A DNA stretch of 49,224 nucleotides from DATGKK01 sp035294725 (lineage in GTDB: Bacteria > Actinomycetota > Acidimicrobiia > Acidimicrobiales > Bog-793). Position 1 is the stretch's first letter. Each line of letters opens with the position of its first letter. Below are positions 7,630 to 15,680 of the stretch, piece after piece. The notes under the pieces are model-generated. The model saw nothing but the letters and a program-made list of their open reading frames with translations. It was not told the DNA's origin and ran no database searches. Location of the stretch: assembly GCA_035294725.1 (NCBI GenBank), contig DATGKK010000133.1, positions 1 through 49,224 of the forward strand, given 5' to 3'. A program made the position numbers and the translations under genes.

Positions 7630-7733
7630 GGGTCGATGAGCTCCTGTGGAGTCGGTCGGGCGTGCTCGCTCGCGAGCCACCCGAAGGCGTACGGGCCAAA
7701 GGGTACTTGGCGTCAGCAGGAGCGATGGCGAGA

Positions 7734-7766
7734 TTGACGAGCCTGGGTCGAATTCCCAGGTAGCTG
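7734..7766 (+). promoter_or_regulatory. Candidate MerR-type promoter with operator dyad
   Basis: TTGACG (7734-7739) and TAGCTG (7761-7766) flank a dyad CCTGGG-N7-CCCAGG (7742-7760). MerR-family regulators bind dyads in overlong 19-20 bp spacers; here the spacer is 21 bp. It lies in the 278-bp gap between the divergent DUF929 and SoxR-like genes, about 140 bp before the SoxR-like start. The link is an inference. Confidence 0.35.
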
Positions 7767-7907
7767 TAAGGGTCCACCCGGACTGTCGCCTGCTCGGGCA
7801 GCGCCTCTCTGCCCGGAAGGTCGCTCCGCAACGGCGGCGCTCGAGCTCCCCTGCCTAAAGTCTTCCCGGCCGGTGCAGTGACGGCTCGGACCGGCCGGGA
7901 GAACAAG

Positions 7908-8420
7908 GTGGCCGACTCGCAGCTGCTCACGATCGGGGAGATAGTGGCCCGCACCGGAGTGGCGGCATCCGCCTTGCGCTTCTACGAGGCCGAGGGGCTG
8001 ATCTGCTCCGTCCGCTCCCCCGGCGGCCAGCGCCGCTACTCCCGCGACATGTTGCGGCGGGTGGCCTTCGTGAAGGTCGCTCAACGGGTCGGCCTCAGCC
8101 TCGAAGAGGTCCGCTCCGCCTTCGCGCTGCTGCCGGCCGCCCGCACGCCGACCAAGTCCGACTGGAGCCGCCTCTCGCGCTTATGGCGAGCCCGGCTCGA
8201 CGCCGAGATCTCCCTCCTCGAGCGGCTGCGCGACGAGCTCGACTCCTGCATCGGCTGCGGCTGCCTCTCGCTTCGCCGCTGCTCGCTCTACAACCCGGGC
8301 GACCAGGCGGCCGCCCTCGGGAGCGGCCCACGCTACCTGCTCGGCGACGAGCCGCCCCGCACCGTGCGGCCTCGCAGAGGGTCACGGCCCGCAGCAGCAG
8401 CCCCTTCGGCCGGCTCGTGA
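7908..8420 (+). CDS. soxR: SoxR-like MerR-family redox regulator with 2Fe-2S cysteines
   Basis: A MerR-family activator. From GTG 7908 it has 170 residues: winged HTH (LTIGEIVARTGVAASALRFY, about 8-26; RSPGGQRRYSRDMLRR), a dimerisation helix (about 95-112) and the SoxR cluster CX2CXCX5C at C114, C117, C119, C125, which binds a 2Fe-2S centre oxidised by redox-cycling compounds. The C-terminal 40 residues are a basic tail not typical of SoxR. GTG 7908 is preferred for a GGAG about 6 nt upstream; GTG 7878 would add 10 residues. It is divergent from the DUF929/VKOR pair. In actinobacteria SoxR usually answers to redox-active metabolites. Confidence 0.88.
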   Translation: MADSQLLTIGEIVARTGVAASALRFYEAEGLICSVRSPGGQRRYSRDMLRRVAFVKVAQRVGLSLEEVRSAFALLPAARTPTKSDWSRLSRLWRARLDAEISLLERLRDELDSCIGCGCLSLRRCSLYNPGDQAAALGSGPRYLLGDEPPRTVRPRRGSRPAAAAPSAGS

Positions 8421-8517
8421 CCCCGAGAGGCCGCCCAGGCGGCTACAACACTCAGGGCACCGGCAGCGTGGCCGGTGCGGCCCCGGTGAGCCGGCGGCGA
8501 GGAGGTGAGGTCGAGTC

Positions 8518-9627
8518 ATGATGGAAGAGCCGGAGCTCGACGGGTTGCTCGAGAAGGCCGAGCACGAGGAGATCAGGGGTGCCTGGCGCTCCCGGTCGGG
8601 CTTGCGGGCGATCGTCGCCATCCACTCGACCGCCCTCGGGCCCTCCCTCGGCGGCACGAGGTTCCGCCCCTACGAGACCGTGGCCGACGCGCTCGCGGAC
8701 GTCTTGAGGCTCTCGCAGGCCATGAGCTACAAGGCCGCGATGGCCGGCCTCGACCTCGGAGGCGGCAAGGCGGTCATCATCGGGTCCCCCGCTCGGCTGC
8801 GCTCCCCGGCGCTGTGGGAGGACTACGCGGCCTTCCTCGACGGCTTCGGCGGCCGGTACTACACGGCGGAGGACGTCGGCACGACCCAGGCGGACATGGA
8901 CGAGATCGGCCGGCACACGAGCTACGTCACCGGCAGGTCCGTCGAGGCCGGAGGCTCCGGCGACCCGAGCCCGGTCACCGCCTACGGCGTGCTGCGCGCT
9001 ATGCAGGCCACGGTGCGGAGCCTGTTCGCCGCAGAGTCGCTCGAGGGTCGGACCATCGCCATCAGCGGGGTGGGCAAGGTGGGCCACACCCTGGCCGAGC
9101 TCGCCGCCGCCGAGGGGGCGAAGGTCGTCGTAGGCGATATCGACGCCACGGCAGCACGGCGGGCAGCCGAGCTCACGGGCGCCACCGTCGTGCCCGTCGG
9201 CGAGGTGCACCGCACCCGCTGTGACATCTTCGCCCCGTGCGCGCTCGGCGGGGCCCTCGACGAGTCGACGGTCGCCGAGCTGGCCTGCGAGGCCGTCGTC
9301 GGTGCCGCCAACAACCAGCTCGCGAGCCCCGAGATGGCGGACCGGCTCCACGACCGAGGGATCGCCTACGTGCCCGACTACGTCGCGAACGCCGGCGGGA
9401 TCATCAACATCGCCTACGAGCGGGGCCGGCCCTACGACCCCGAGGCGGCCCGGGCTCACGTCGGCCGCATCTACGACACGGTCCTCGCCCTGTTCAACGA
9501 CGCGGCCTCGACCGGCGAGACGCTCGAGGTGATCGCGGAGCGGACCGCCAAGCAGCGCATCGCTGCTGCACGCGTAGCCACGACCCCAGGTGAGGGTGCC
9601 GGCGCCGCCGGCGCGCGCCCAGCCTGA
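8518..9627 (+). CDS. Leucine/valine dehydrogenase (Glu/Leu/Phe/Val dehydrogenase family)
   Basis: A 369-residue NAD-dependent branched-chain amino acid dehydrogenase that interconverts leucine (or valine) and its 2-oxo acid plus ammonia. Conserved features: substrate-binding GPSLGGTRFRPY (41-52), K72 in MSYKAA, catalytic K84 in LDLGGGKAVI, D119 in YTAEDVGTT, the nucleotide-binding SGVGKVGHTLAELA, and VGAANNQLA and PDYVANAGGIIN. A strong ribosome-binding site (AGGAGGTGA) ends about 10 nt before the ATG-ATG start. It may be co-transcribed with the SoxR-like gene, which ends 97 bp upstream. Leucine against valine preference cannot be read with certainty. Confidence 0.93.
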   Translation: MMEEPELDGLLEKAEHEEIRGAWRSRSGLRAIVAIHSTALGPSLGGTRFRPYETVADALADVLRLSQAMSYKAAMAGLDLGGGKAVIIGSPARLRSPALWEDYAAFLDGFGGRYYTAEDVGTTQADMDEIGRHTSYVTGRSVEAGGSGDPSPVTAYGVLRAMQATVRSLFAAESLEGRTIAISGVGKVGHTLAELAAAEGAKVVVGDIDATAARRAAELTGATVVPVGEVHRTRCDIFAPCALGGALDESTVAELACEAVVGAANNQLASPEMADRLHDRGIAYVPDYVANAGGIINIAYERGRPYDPEAARAHVGRIYDTVLALFNDAASTGETLEVIAERTAKQRIAAARVATTPGEGAGAAGARPA

Positions 9628-10265
9628 CCACCTCGCGGCGGAGCCCACATCACGGCAGAGCCATCGCCTCACTTGCGTGGCGCCAGGATCGTCACTCGTC
9701 GAGCTGAGCTCGACCGCAACCGAGGGTGACGTGCCAATGTGCGACAAGCCCGCCCCGTCGCCGGCCGCCCCGGCACCTGCGTCATCGCACCGATGACGAG
9801 AGGACCGAGTGCGTCCCTGCTCTGGTCGACGGCGAGCTCGGGCGCCCCCGCCCGAGGATGCCGCCGGGTCGTCGGGCCATCACGGCGCGCCGCTGCTTCT
9901 CCTGTGGACGGCGACGGGCGCTCGGCCGACCCTGACGTCACCAATCTCGGCGACGGTGCCACCCTGGCACGGACGGCACTCGCCCTCGCTTGCGGGCCCG
10001 GTCGACCTGCACGCCGGCTCACCGCTCGGGGATCGCCCTTCTGCACATTCGGGCGATCACCGGCGGGGGCCGCGGCGAGCGCGAGGCAGGTGCGCCCTTT
10101 GCACGAGGTCGACGGCGACCTCGTGGTCCGGCGCGTACCCGTCGGGAGCCGCCTACCGCGCTCACGGCCGGCACCACGTGCCGTCACACCTCGGCCGTGA
10201 ACAGGTAGAGGCCCTCGATGCTGGCCTCGCCAGGGAGGATGTGGTGCGAGGAAACCGGCGGGCGA
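9628..10265. other. 638-bp stretch without a convincing gene
   Basis: Frames are open on both strands, but none gives a recognisable fold, a good ribosome-binding site or a natural start. Composition stays GC-rich. It may be a decayed gene or the 3' regions of the two flanking units. No tRNA, repeat or strong hairpin was seen. Confidence 0.4.
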
Positions 10266-11096
10266 CTAGCTCCCAGGGATCATGGGGGGCAGAGCGGCAG
10301 CGAGCCGGTCTGCGACGCGCACCACGTCGACCTCGCTCAGGGGTCCGTCGGCCGCGATCAGCTCGGCGAGCTTCTGGCCCCAGGTGATCCAAGCGCCGTG
10401 GAGCTGAAAGGGCTTCGCAAAGAGGCTCCATTCAGCATCGATGAAGCACAGGGCGGCGTGGACGGGCACCTCCGAGCCGGTGAGGGCGTGGCGCACCGCC
10501 TCGACCTGCCAACCGAGTCCCTCGACCAGCTTGGTGCGGTCCCGTCCGTCGACGTAGAGGCGGAGGTCTTCTGTGAACCATCCGCCCTTGTCCCGCTGCT
10601 CCACCCTTCCCTTGTAGGTCTTGGCATCGATGACCCAGACGCCGGACGCGGCGATCGCGAGGTGATCGATGTTGCCGCGGGTCTTCGGAACCTTGCGGTC
10701 ATGGAGGAGGACGGCCCGGTCACCGACCCGACGGCTCAGGCTTTCAGCAAGGCGGCGCTCCCCTTCTGAGCCCCTCGCCCAAACCTGCGTTGATTGCGGG
10801 TCGTCAGAGAGAAACTTCACGACCGGAGCCAGCCTCCCCCAGCGCTGGTCGATCCTGGCTTCCCTGCGCTGGTGCCGCCGCTCGTACTCGCGCTGGGCGG
10901 ACGCACCGGCCTTTCCGGCCTGCGGCGGCATCGGCGCTACGTCGGCGGCAGCCGGCGGGTCGACCGCGTCGGTGTCAGAGCCGTGGGCCGCAAGGCAGCT
11001 CACGCAGGTGACCGAACGAAGCTCAGCGTCCCACCACGCCTTCGTTGCGGGGGGAAGGGTCGCCCCGCACCCTGCGCAGGTGCCCGCGTACCGCAG
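10266..11096 (-). CDS. Zinc-ribbon plus NERD-domain nuclease-related protein
   Basis: The C-terminal two-thirds is a NERD domain (nuclease-related, restriction-endonuclease-like fold): EGERRLAESLSRRVGDRAVLLHDRK, then GNIDHLAIAASGVWVIDAKTYKG, where Asp and the DAK lysine fit the PD-(D/E)XK core. Reading upstream of the GTG at 11003 in frame there is a clean zinc ribbon, CAGC (7-10) and CVSC (31-34), with WWDAELRSVTC between them, as in many actinobacterial NERD proteins. No ATG, GTG or TTG is in frame before this ribbon. I therefore place the start at CTG 11096, just ahead of RYAGTCAGC. A frameshift from the ATG near 11113 is the alternative. Cellular role unknown. Confidence 0.75.
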   Translation of the reverse strand: MRYAGTCAGCGATLPPATKAWWDAELRSVTCVSCLAAHGSDTDAVDPPAAADVAPMPPQAGKAGASAQREYERRHQRREARIDQRWGRLAPVVKFLSDDPQSTQVWARGSEGERRLAESLSRRVGDRAVLLHDRKVPKTRGNIDHLAIAASGVWVIDAKTYKGRVEQRDKGGWFTEDLRLYVDGRDRTKLVEGLGWQVEAVRHALTGSEVPVHAALCFIDAEWSLFAKPFQLHGAWITWGQKLAELIAADGPLSEVDVVRVADRLAAALPPMIPGS

Positions 11097-11261
11097 TTTG
11101 ATGAGCCTCGCCCCATGACGAGGGCGATTCTGCCCGATCCCGAGACAAGGGCCTTGCTGCGGGGCGTCGAAGCGTCCCGACGCCCCAGCACACCGCCCGT
11201 GCAGCGCTCCCCCGTCACGGGCCGTCAGGTGGCCGCCCGGGTGAACACCCGCGGACCGTCC

Positions 11262-11278
11262 GTCAACTCTTAGTTGAC
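11262..11278. promoter_or_regulatory. Operator 1: GTCAAC-N5-GTTGAC
   Basis: A perfect 6-bp-arm inverted repeat GTCAACTCTTAGTTGAC. Its right arm overlaps the -35 hexamer TTGACA (11274-11279). It is the twin of the repeat at 11290-11306, 28 bp away centre to centre, so both lie nearly on the same DNA face if the helical repeat is about 9.3-10.5 bp. Confidence 0.75.
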
Positions 11279-11302
11279 ATCAGGACTACGTCAACCTATA
11301 GT
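11274..11302 (+). promoter_or_regulatory. Strong leaderless promoter of the HTH-ClpN gene
   Basis: TTGACA (11274-11279), a 17-bp spacer and TATAGT (11297-11302) form a near-consensus promoter. The ATG at 11309 follows the -10 box after 6 nt, so the mRNA should be leaderless. Both hexamers lie within the arms of the twin inverted repeats. Confidence 0.85.
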
Positions 11303-11306
11303 TGAC
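11290..11306. promoter_or_regulatory. Operator 2: GTCAAC-N5-GTTGAC
   Basis: A perfect inverted repeat GTCAACCTATAGTTGAC that covers the -10 box TATAGT and ends 2 nt before the start codon. It has the same arms and spacing as operator 1, with a different central pentamer. A bound protein would block RNA polymerase. Confidence 0.75.
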
Positions 11307-11308
11307 AG

Positions 11309-12034
11309 ATGACACCGGCACCCTCTCCCCGAGAGCTCATCGAGACCGTCCGGGCCGACGCTGTCAGCGGGGAGCCGCTCGACGAGCTCGCGCAGGCCGC
11401 CAGAACCGCACGGGAGCTCGAGGAGTCGGCTGACGCCGTGCTCGGCCACTTCGTCGAGCGTTGCCGCCGCGCGGGCTACAGCTGGACCGAGATCAGCGGC
11501 GTCCTCGGCGTGACGAGGCAGGCGGCACACAAACGGTTCACCGGACCGCTCCCGCCCAACGCCGGGAGCGAGCCTGCCGCCTTCGACCGGTTCACCCCGA
11601 GATCACGCGCGGCACTGCGGCAGGCAGCCGAGGAGGCGAGGCAGCTCGGGCACGGCTTCGTCGGCACCGAGCACCTCTTGCTGGCTCTCTTCTCCGACCC
11701 CGACGGCATCTCTGCGAAGGTGCTCGCCCGCACGGGCGTGACGCGCGAGGCCGTCCTCGGATTCGTCACCGAGCAGGTCCCTCCCACAGCGCCGCTCGAC
11801 CTCGGGTTGCCGATGCCCTTCACACCGAGGGCGACGGCGGCGCTGCGGGCCGCCGTGGAACAGGCCCTCGGCCTCGGCCACAACTACATCGGCACCGAGC
11901 ACCTGCTCCTCGGCCTCTACGGGGACGAGGGCGCGATCGCGTACCAGGCGCTCGCCGCCGCAGGTCTCGGCTACGAGAGGGCCCGGGAGGCCGTGGCCGC
12001 CCTCGTCGTTGAGCTCGGCAGGCCGAAGGATTGA
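11309..12034 (+). CDS. HTH and double Clp-N domain protein
   Basis: A 241-residue protein with an N-terminal helical segment (1-50), a helix-turn-helix (about 57-77, YSWTEISGVLGVTRQAAHKRF) and two Clp N-terminal repeats: FTPRSRAALRQAA to about 150 (GHGFVGTEHLLLAL) and FTPRATAALRAAV to about 232 (GHNYIGTEHLLLGL). It has no AAA+ module. In ClpC/ClpA the N-domain docks adaptors and, in ClpC, arginine-phosphorylated substrates, so this protein may sense proteolysis signals and act on DNA. The HTH makes it a good candidate to bind the twin operators over its own promoter. Function is inferred. It is convergent with typA, 24 nt apart. Confidence 0.88.
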   Translation: MTPAPSPRELIETVRADAVSGEPLDELAQAARTARELEESADAVLGHFVERCRRAGYSWTEISGVLGVTRQAAHKRFTGPLPPNAGSEPAAFDRFTPRSRAALRQAAEEARQLGHGFVGTEHLLLALFSDPDGISAKVLARTGVTREAVLGFVTEQVPPTAPLDLGLPMPFTPRATAALRAAVEQALGLGHNYIGTEHLLLGLYGDEGAIAYQALAAAGLGYERAREAVAALVVELGRPKD

Positions 12035-12058
12035 CTCGCCGGGCGGCCACCGTCGCGC

Positions 12059-13903
12059 TCAGGCGCGACCGGCGAGGCGGGCCCGCTTGTGCCGCGCCGC
12101 CTGCCGGGCCCGGGTCGCCTGGTCGAGCACCACCTTGCGGAGCCGCACCGCCCCCGGCGTCACCTCCACGCACTCGTCGTCGCGGATGAGCTCGAGCGCC
12201 TGCTCGAGCGAGAGCTGGCGGGGCGGGATGAGGCGCACGAGCTCCTCCGCCGTCGAGCTCCGCATGTTGGTGAGCTTCTTCTCACGGGTCGGGTTGACGT
12301 CCATGTCCTCGGCACGGGCGTTCTCGCCGACGATCATCCCCTCGTAGACCTCGACCCCGGCACCTACGAAGAGGCTTCCCCGCTCCTGGAGAGCGAGAAG
12401 GGTGTAGGTGGTCGTGACCCCACTCCGGTCGGCCACGAGGGAGCCGGTGGGGCGGGTCCGGAGCTCGCCGAACCACGGCTCGAAGCGCTCGAAGACGTGG
12501 TGGAGGACGCCCGTGCCTCTCGTCTCGGTCATGAGCTCGGTCCGGAACCCGATGAGGCCGCGGCTCGGCACGAGGTACTCGAGCCGGACCCACCCGGTGC
12601 CGTGGTTGACCATCTGCTGCATCCTCCCCTTGCGGAGGGCGAGCAGCTGGGTGACGACGCCCATGAACTCCTCCGGCACGTCGATCGAGACGTGCTCGAC
12701 CGGCTCGTGCACCTTGCCGTCGATGGTCCTCGTCACGACCTGGGGCTTGCCGATCGTGAGCTCGAAGCCCTCGCGGCGGAGCGTCTCGACGAGCACGGCG
12801 AGCTGGAGCTCGCCCCGGCCCTGGACCTCCCAGGTGTCGGGCCGCTCCGTCGGGTTGACCCTAAGCGAGACGTTCCCGACGAGCTCGGCGTCGAGGCGGC
12901 TTTTCAGCAGGCGCGCCGTGAGCTTGGTCCCATCCCGTCCCGAGAGCGGCGAGGTGTTGATCCCGATCGTCATCGCGAGGCTCGGCTCGTCGACCCGGAT
13001 CACCGGGAGTGGGCGAGGGTCCTCCCGGTCGGCAAGGGTCTCGCCGATCGTGACGTCGCCGATCCCGGCGACGGCGACGATCTCGCCCGGGCCGGCCTCG
13101 GTCGCCTCCACGCGCTCGAGGCCCTCAGCGACATACAGCTCGGAGACCTTCGCCGGCTCGATCGAGCCGTCGGCACGGCACCAGGCCACCTGCTGGCCCT
13201 TGCGGATCGTCCCGTTCAGCACCCGGCAGATGGCGAGGCGGCCGACGTACGGGGAGGCGTCGAGGTTCGTCACGAGCGCCTGGAGCGGGTGGCCGGCCTC
13301 GTAGGCGGGAGGCGGGATGTGGTCGCGGATCGTGGCGAACAGCGGCTCGAGGTCGTCTCCGGCCTCGTGCGGGTCGACAGAGGCGCGGCCCGCCTTCGCG
13401 TTGGTGTACAGGATCGGGAACTCGATCTGGTGCTCGTCGGCGTCGAGGTCGAGGAAGAGCTCATAGACCTCGTCGACGACCTCCTTCACCCGGGCGTCGG
13501 CCCGGTCCACCTTGTTCACGACGAGCACGACCGGCAGCCGGCGCTCGAGCGCCTTGCGGAGGACGAAGCGGGTCTGGGGGAGCGGCCCTTCGCTCGCGTC
13601 GACAAGGAGGAGGACCCCGTCGACCATCGAGAGCGCCCGCTCGACCTCGCCCCCGAAGTCGGCGTGGCCGGGCGTGTCGACGATGTTGAGCTTGATCTCG
13701 CCGTGACGGACGGCGGTGTTCTTCGCGAGGATCGTGATGCCCTTCTCCCGCTCGAGGTCCATCGAGTCCATCACGCGCTCGTTCACGGCCTGGTTCGCCC
13801 GGAAGACCCCTGACTGCCAGAGCATGGCGTCGACGAGCGTCGTCTTGCCGTGGTCCACGTGGGCCACGATGGCGAGGTTGCGGAGATCCGCGCGCGAGGT
13901 CAT
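12059..13903 (-). CDS. typA: Ribosome-associated GTPase TypA/BipA
   Basis: A 614-residue translational GTPase that binds ribosomes and helps growth under stress and 50S assembly. Domains: G domain (about 1-200) with P-loop AHVDHGKTT (14-22), switch region KGITILAKNTAV, DTPGHADFGGEV and NKVDR; beta-barrel domain II with PYVGRLAICRVLNGTI; EF-G-like domains with NPTERPDTWEVQGRGELQLAVL; and the BipA-specific C-terminus (EYLVPSRGLIGFRTELMTETRGTG is the landmark region, ending near RLIPPR). The ATG at 13903 is the family start. The gene stands alone. Confidence 0.97.
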   Translation of the reverse strand: MTSRADLRNLAIVAHVDHGKTTLVDAMLWQSGVFRANQAVNERVMDSMDLEREKGITILAKNTAVRHGEIKLNIVDTPGHADFGGEVERALSMVDGVLLLVDASEGPLPQTRFVLRKALERRLPVVLVVNKVDRADARVKEVVDEVYELFLDLDADEHQIEFPILYTNAKAGRASVDPHEAGDDLEPLFATIRDHIPPPAYEAGHPLQALVTNLDASPYVGRLAICRVLNGTIRKGQQVAWCRADGSIEPAKVSELYVAEGLERVEATEAGPGEIVAVAGIGDVTIGETLADREDPRPLPVIRVDEPSLAMTIGINTSPLSGRDGTKLTARLLKSRLDAELVGNVSLRVNPTERPDTWEVQGRGELQLAVLVETLRREGFELTIGKPQVVTRTIDGKVHEPVEHVSIDVPEEFMGVVTQLLALRKGRMQQMVNHGTGWVRLEYLVPSRGLIGFRTELMTETRGTGVLHHVFERFEPWFGELRTRPTGSLVADRSGVTTTYTLLALQERGSLFVGAGVEVYEGMIVGENARAEDMDVNPTREKKLTNMRSSTAEELVRLIPPRQLSLEQALELIRDDECVEVTPGAVRLRKVVLDQATRARQAARHKRARLAGRA

Positions 13904-14022
13904 GGGTGCAACGTCATCGGGTCACAAAGTCGTCCTCTGCCGTCTCGCACGCGTGAGCGTGGCCGTCCGGGTAGGTCGAGGACTACCCGGCAGATGGGCC
14001 GCCCGACGGCACGGCGCGGCCC

Positions 14023-14502
14023 CTACAGCGTACCGGCCCCCTGGCGCCGGAGGATCGTGACCGCCTCGTACCGCTTCGCCGGGCCTCGCACCCGCCAGCG
14101 CTCCTCGACGAGCGAGGGGCTGCGCGCCGCGAGCTCGACCTCGTAGAGGTCCTCACCGCAGGTATGGACGGCCCGGCAGGAGCCGCCGGAGAGGTCGAGG
14201 AGGACGAAGGGGCGCCCGTCCTCGAAGCGGGCGTCCACGCCGCCGGCGCCGGTCCGGACGTAGACGAGGCGCCGCTGTGCCGGGAGGCGGTGCGCACCCC
14301 ACTCGAGCTCGCCCTGCTCGAGGTAGGCGGCGCGAAGCGAGGCCGCTTCCTCCCCCTTGGCGCCGTCGGGCGGGGCGAGCGGGGTCACCCGGGCCGTGCC
14401 GTGCAACCGGCCCGTCGTGTTGGTGAGCCGGTCGGTGAGCTCCCGCTCGAGCGCCCAGGTGCCGACCAGGTAGGCGAAGGTGTCGGGCACGGCCAGCTCC
14501 AC
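14023..14502 (-). CDS. DUF6314-family protein
   Basis: About 159 residues from GTG 14502 (GTG 14490 also fits and has GGAG 8 nt upstream). It begins with TFAYLVGTWALERELTDR and shows alternating beta-strands such as RRLVYVRTGAGG, RPFVLLDLSGG, HTCGEDLYEVEL and RWRVRGPAKRYEAVTILRR. This layout matches DUF6314, a lipocalin-like barrel of unknown ligand. The conserved GTW near the N-terminus and the paired Cys in CRAVHTCGEDLY are visible. It is divergent from bioY across a 176-bp gap. The longer upstream frame is not conserved-looking and was trimmed. Confidence 0.75.
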   Translation of the reverse strand: MELAVPDTFAYLVGTWALERELTDRLTNTTGRLHGTARVTPLAPPDGAKGEEAASLRAAYLEQGELEWGAHRLPAQRRLVYVRTGAGGVDARFEDGRPFVLLDLSGGSCRAVHTCGEDLYEVELAARSPSLVEERWRVRGPAKRYEAVTILRRQGAGTL

Positions 14503-14678
14503 TCCCCCAGTCTGTTGCAGCCAGGGGGGGCCCGCTCCGCCGGGGGCCGCCGGACTTTGGGCACCCCGGTGACGTTGGCTATGGTGAGCGAGCCGTGCCG
14601 GTCGCCGGCGGTGTCCGCGGACGCCGGGTGGCGCCGGCCCCGCCCTGAGCCGTCCAGCCGAGGAGGTCCTCCACCACG

Positions 14679-15272
14679 ATGTCACACGCCGCCACGCTGC
14701 AGCGCCAACGGCCGGTCGTCCTTGCCGATCTCCTCCCCGGAGCCCTCGTGCGCGACGTTCTCCTCGTCATCGGTGCCGCCGGCCTCGTCGGCGCCCTCGC
14801 CCAGCTCACCATCCACCTCCCGTTCACTCCGGTGCCGATCACGGGCCAGACCCTCGGCGTCCTCCTCGCCGGCACCGCCCTTGGCTGGAAGCGGGGCGCG
14901 GCGGCACTCACGCTCTACGCCGTCGCCGGCGTCGCCGGCCTGCCGTGGTTCGCCGGTGGCGCGAGCGGCTACGTCGGGGCCTCGTTCGGCTACATCATCG
15001 GGTTCGTGCTCTGCGCCGCCCTCTGCGGCTTCCTCGCCGAGCGGGGCGCGGATCGCTCCGTGGCGCGGTCGGTGCCGGCGATGGTCGCGGGCGAGCTCGT
15101 GATGTACGGCGTCGGCGTCGCCTGGCTCGCCGTCGACCTCCACGTCGGCGCCGGGAAGGCGATCTCGCTCGGGTTCACTCCGTTCATCGCCGGCGACGCG
15201 ATCAAGGCCGCCCTCGCGGCAGGCCTCCTGCCGGGCGCCTGGCGCCTCGCCGGAGAGCGGCGGAAGAGCTGA
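14679..15272 (+). CDS. bioY: BioY biotin transporter substrate-binding subunit
   Basis: A 197-residue integral membrane S-component that captures biotin; it works with the ECF energy-coupling module or alone. Six hydrophobic helices are visible. Diagnostic motifs: FTPVPITGQTLGVLLAG (about 50-66), GWKRGAAAL, YAVAGVAGLPWFAGG, SGYVGASFGYIIGF and the C-terminal FTPFIAGDAIKAALAA. An AGGAGG site lies 12 nt before the ATG. No EcfA or EcfT gene is next to it, so it probably shares a remote energy module or is a solitary importer. No BirA-type operator was recognised. Confidence 0.96.
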   Translation: MSHAATLQRQRPVVLADLLPGALVRDVLLVIGAAGLVGALAQLTIHLPFTPVPITGQTLGVLLAGTALGWKRGAAALTLYAVAGVAGLPWFAGGASGYVGASFGYIIGFVLCAALCGFLAERGADRSVARSVPAMVAGELVMYGVGVAWLAVDLHVGAGKAISLGFTPFIAGDAIKAALAAGLLPGAWRLAGERRKS

Positions 15273-15680
15273 CGGCCCGGCTCGGCGACCCCACGCCTCC
15301 GCCGGACGACCTCGGGAGCTCCCGCAAGGGGGGGCCCGGCGCCCCGGAACGAGTGCTGCGCGCAGGCTCATGTGGTCGTGCTGCCGGCCGCGGGGACCGG
15401 ACGGCTCCGCGGGCAGCTCAGCACCGGCGGCTGCCTCGTCGTCGAGGGAGATCCCCTCGGCGAGGGCCTGGCTCCACAGCCGCTTGCCGAGGTTCGATCA
15501 GGACCGCCCGGCAGCCCGCTGGTGCCTCACCGCTCACCACGTCGTCACGAGCGGGCACGCGCCGTGAGCGGTCCACCGGTTCGTCGGGAGCCGTCTCGTC
15601 CGGTGAGACGTTCCGCGCCACGGTGGCGATGCCAGCCGGCGTGAACCCGCCCGGCGATCGCTGCTTGACTTGGTTCCCTC
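15273..15680. other. 408-bp gap with no convincing gene
   Basis: Between bioY and the ERCC4 gene. Short frames are open on both strands but none looks like a protein. No tRNA or clear terminator was seen. TTGACT at 15665-15670 is the only -35-like hexamer near the next start, and it is too close to act for it. Confidence 0.4.

Noticed and set aside
7742..7760. Hairpin resembling a tRNA T-arm (7-nt loop TCGAATT)
   Set aside because: No acceptor, D or anticodon arm can be built around it, so it is treated as a dyad.
9669..10200. Open frames on both strands downstream of leucine dehydrogenase
   Set aside because: No start context, no fold-like pattern and no agreement between strands; recorded only as a gap.
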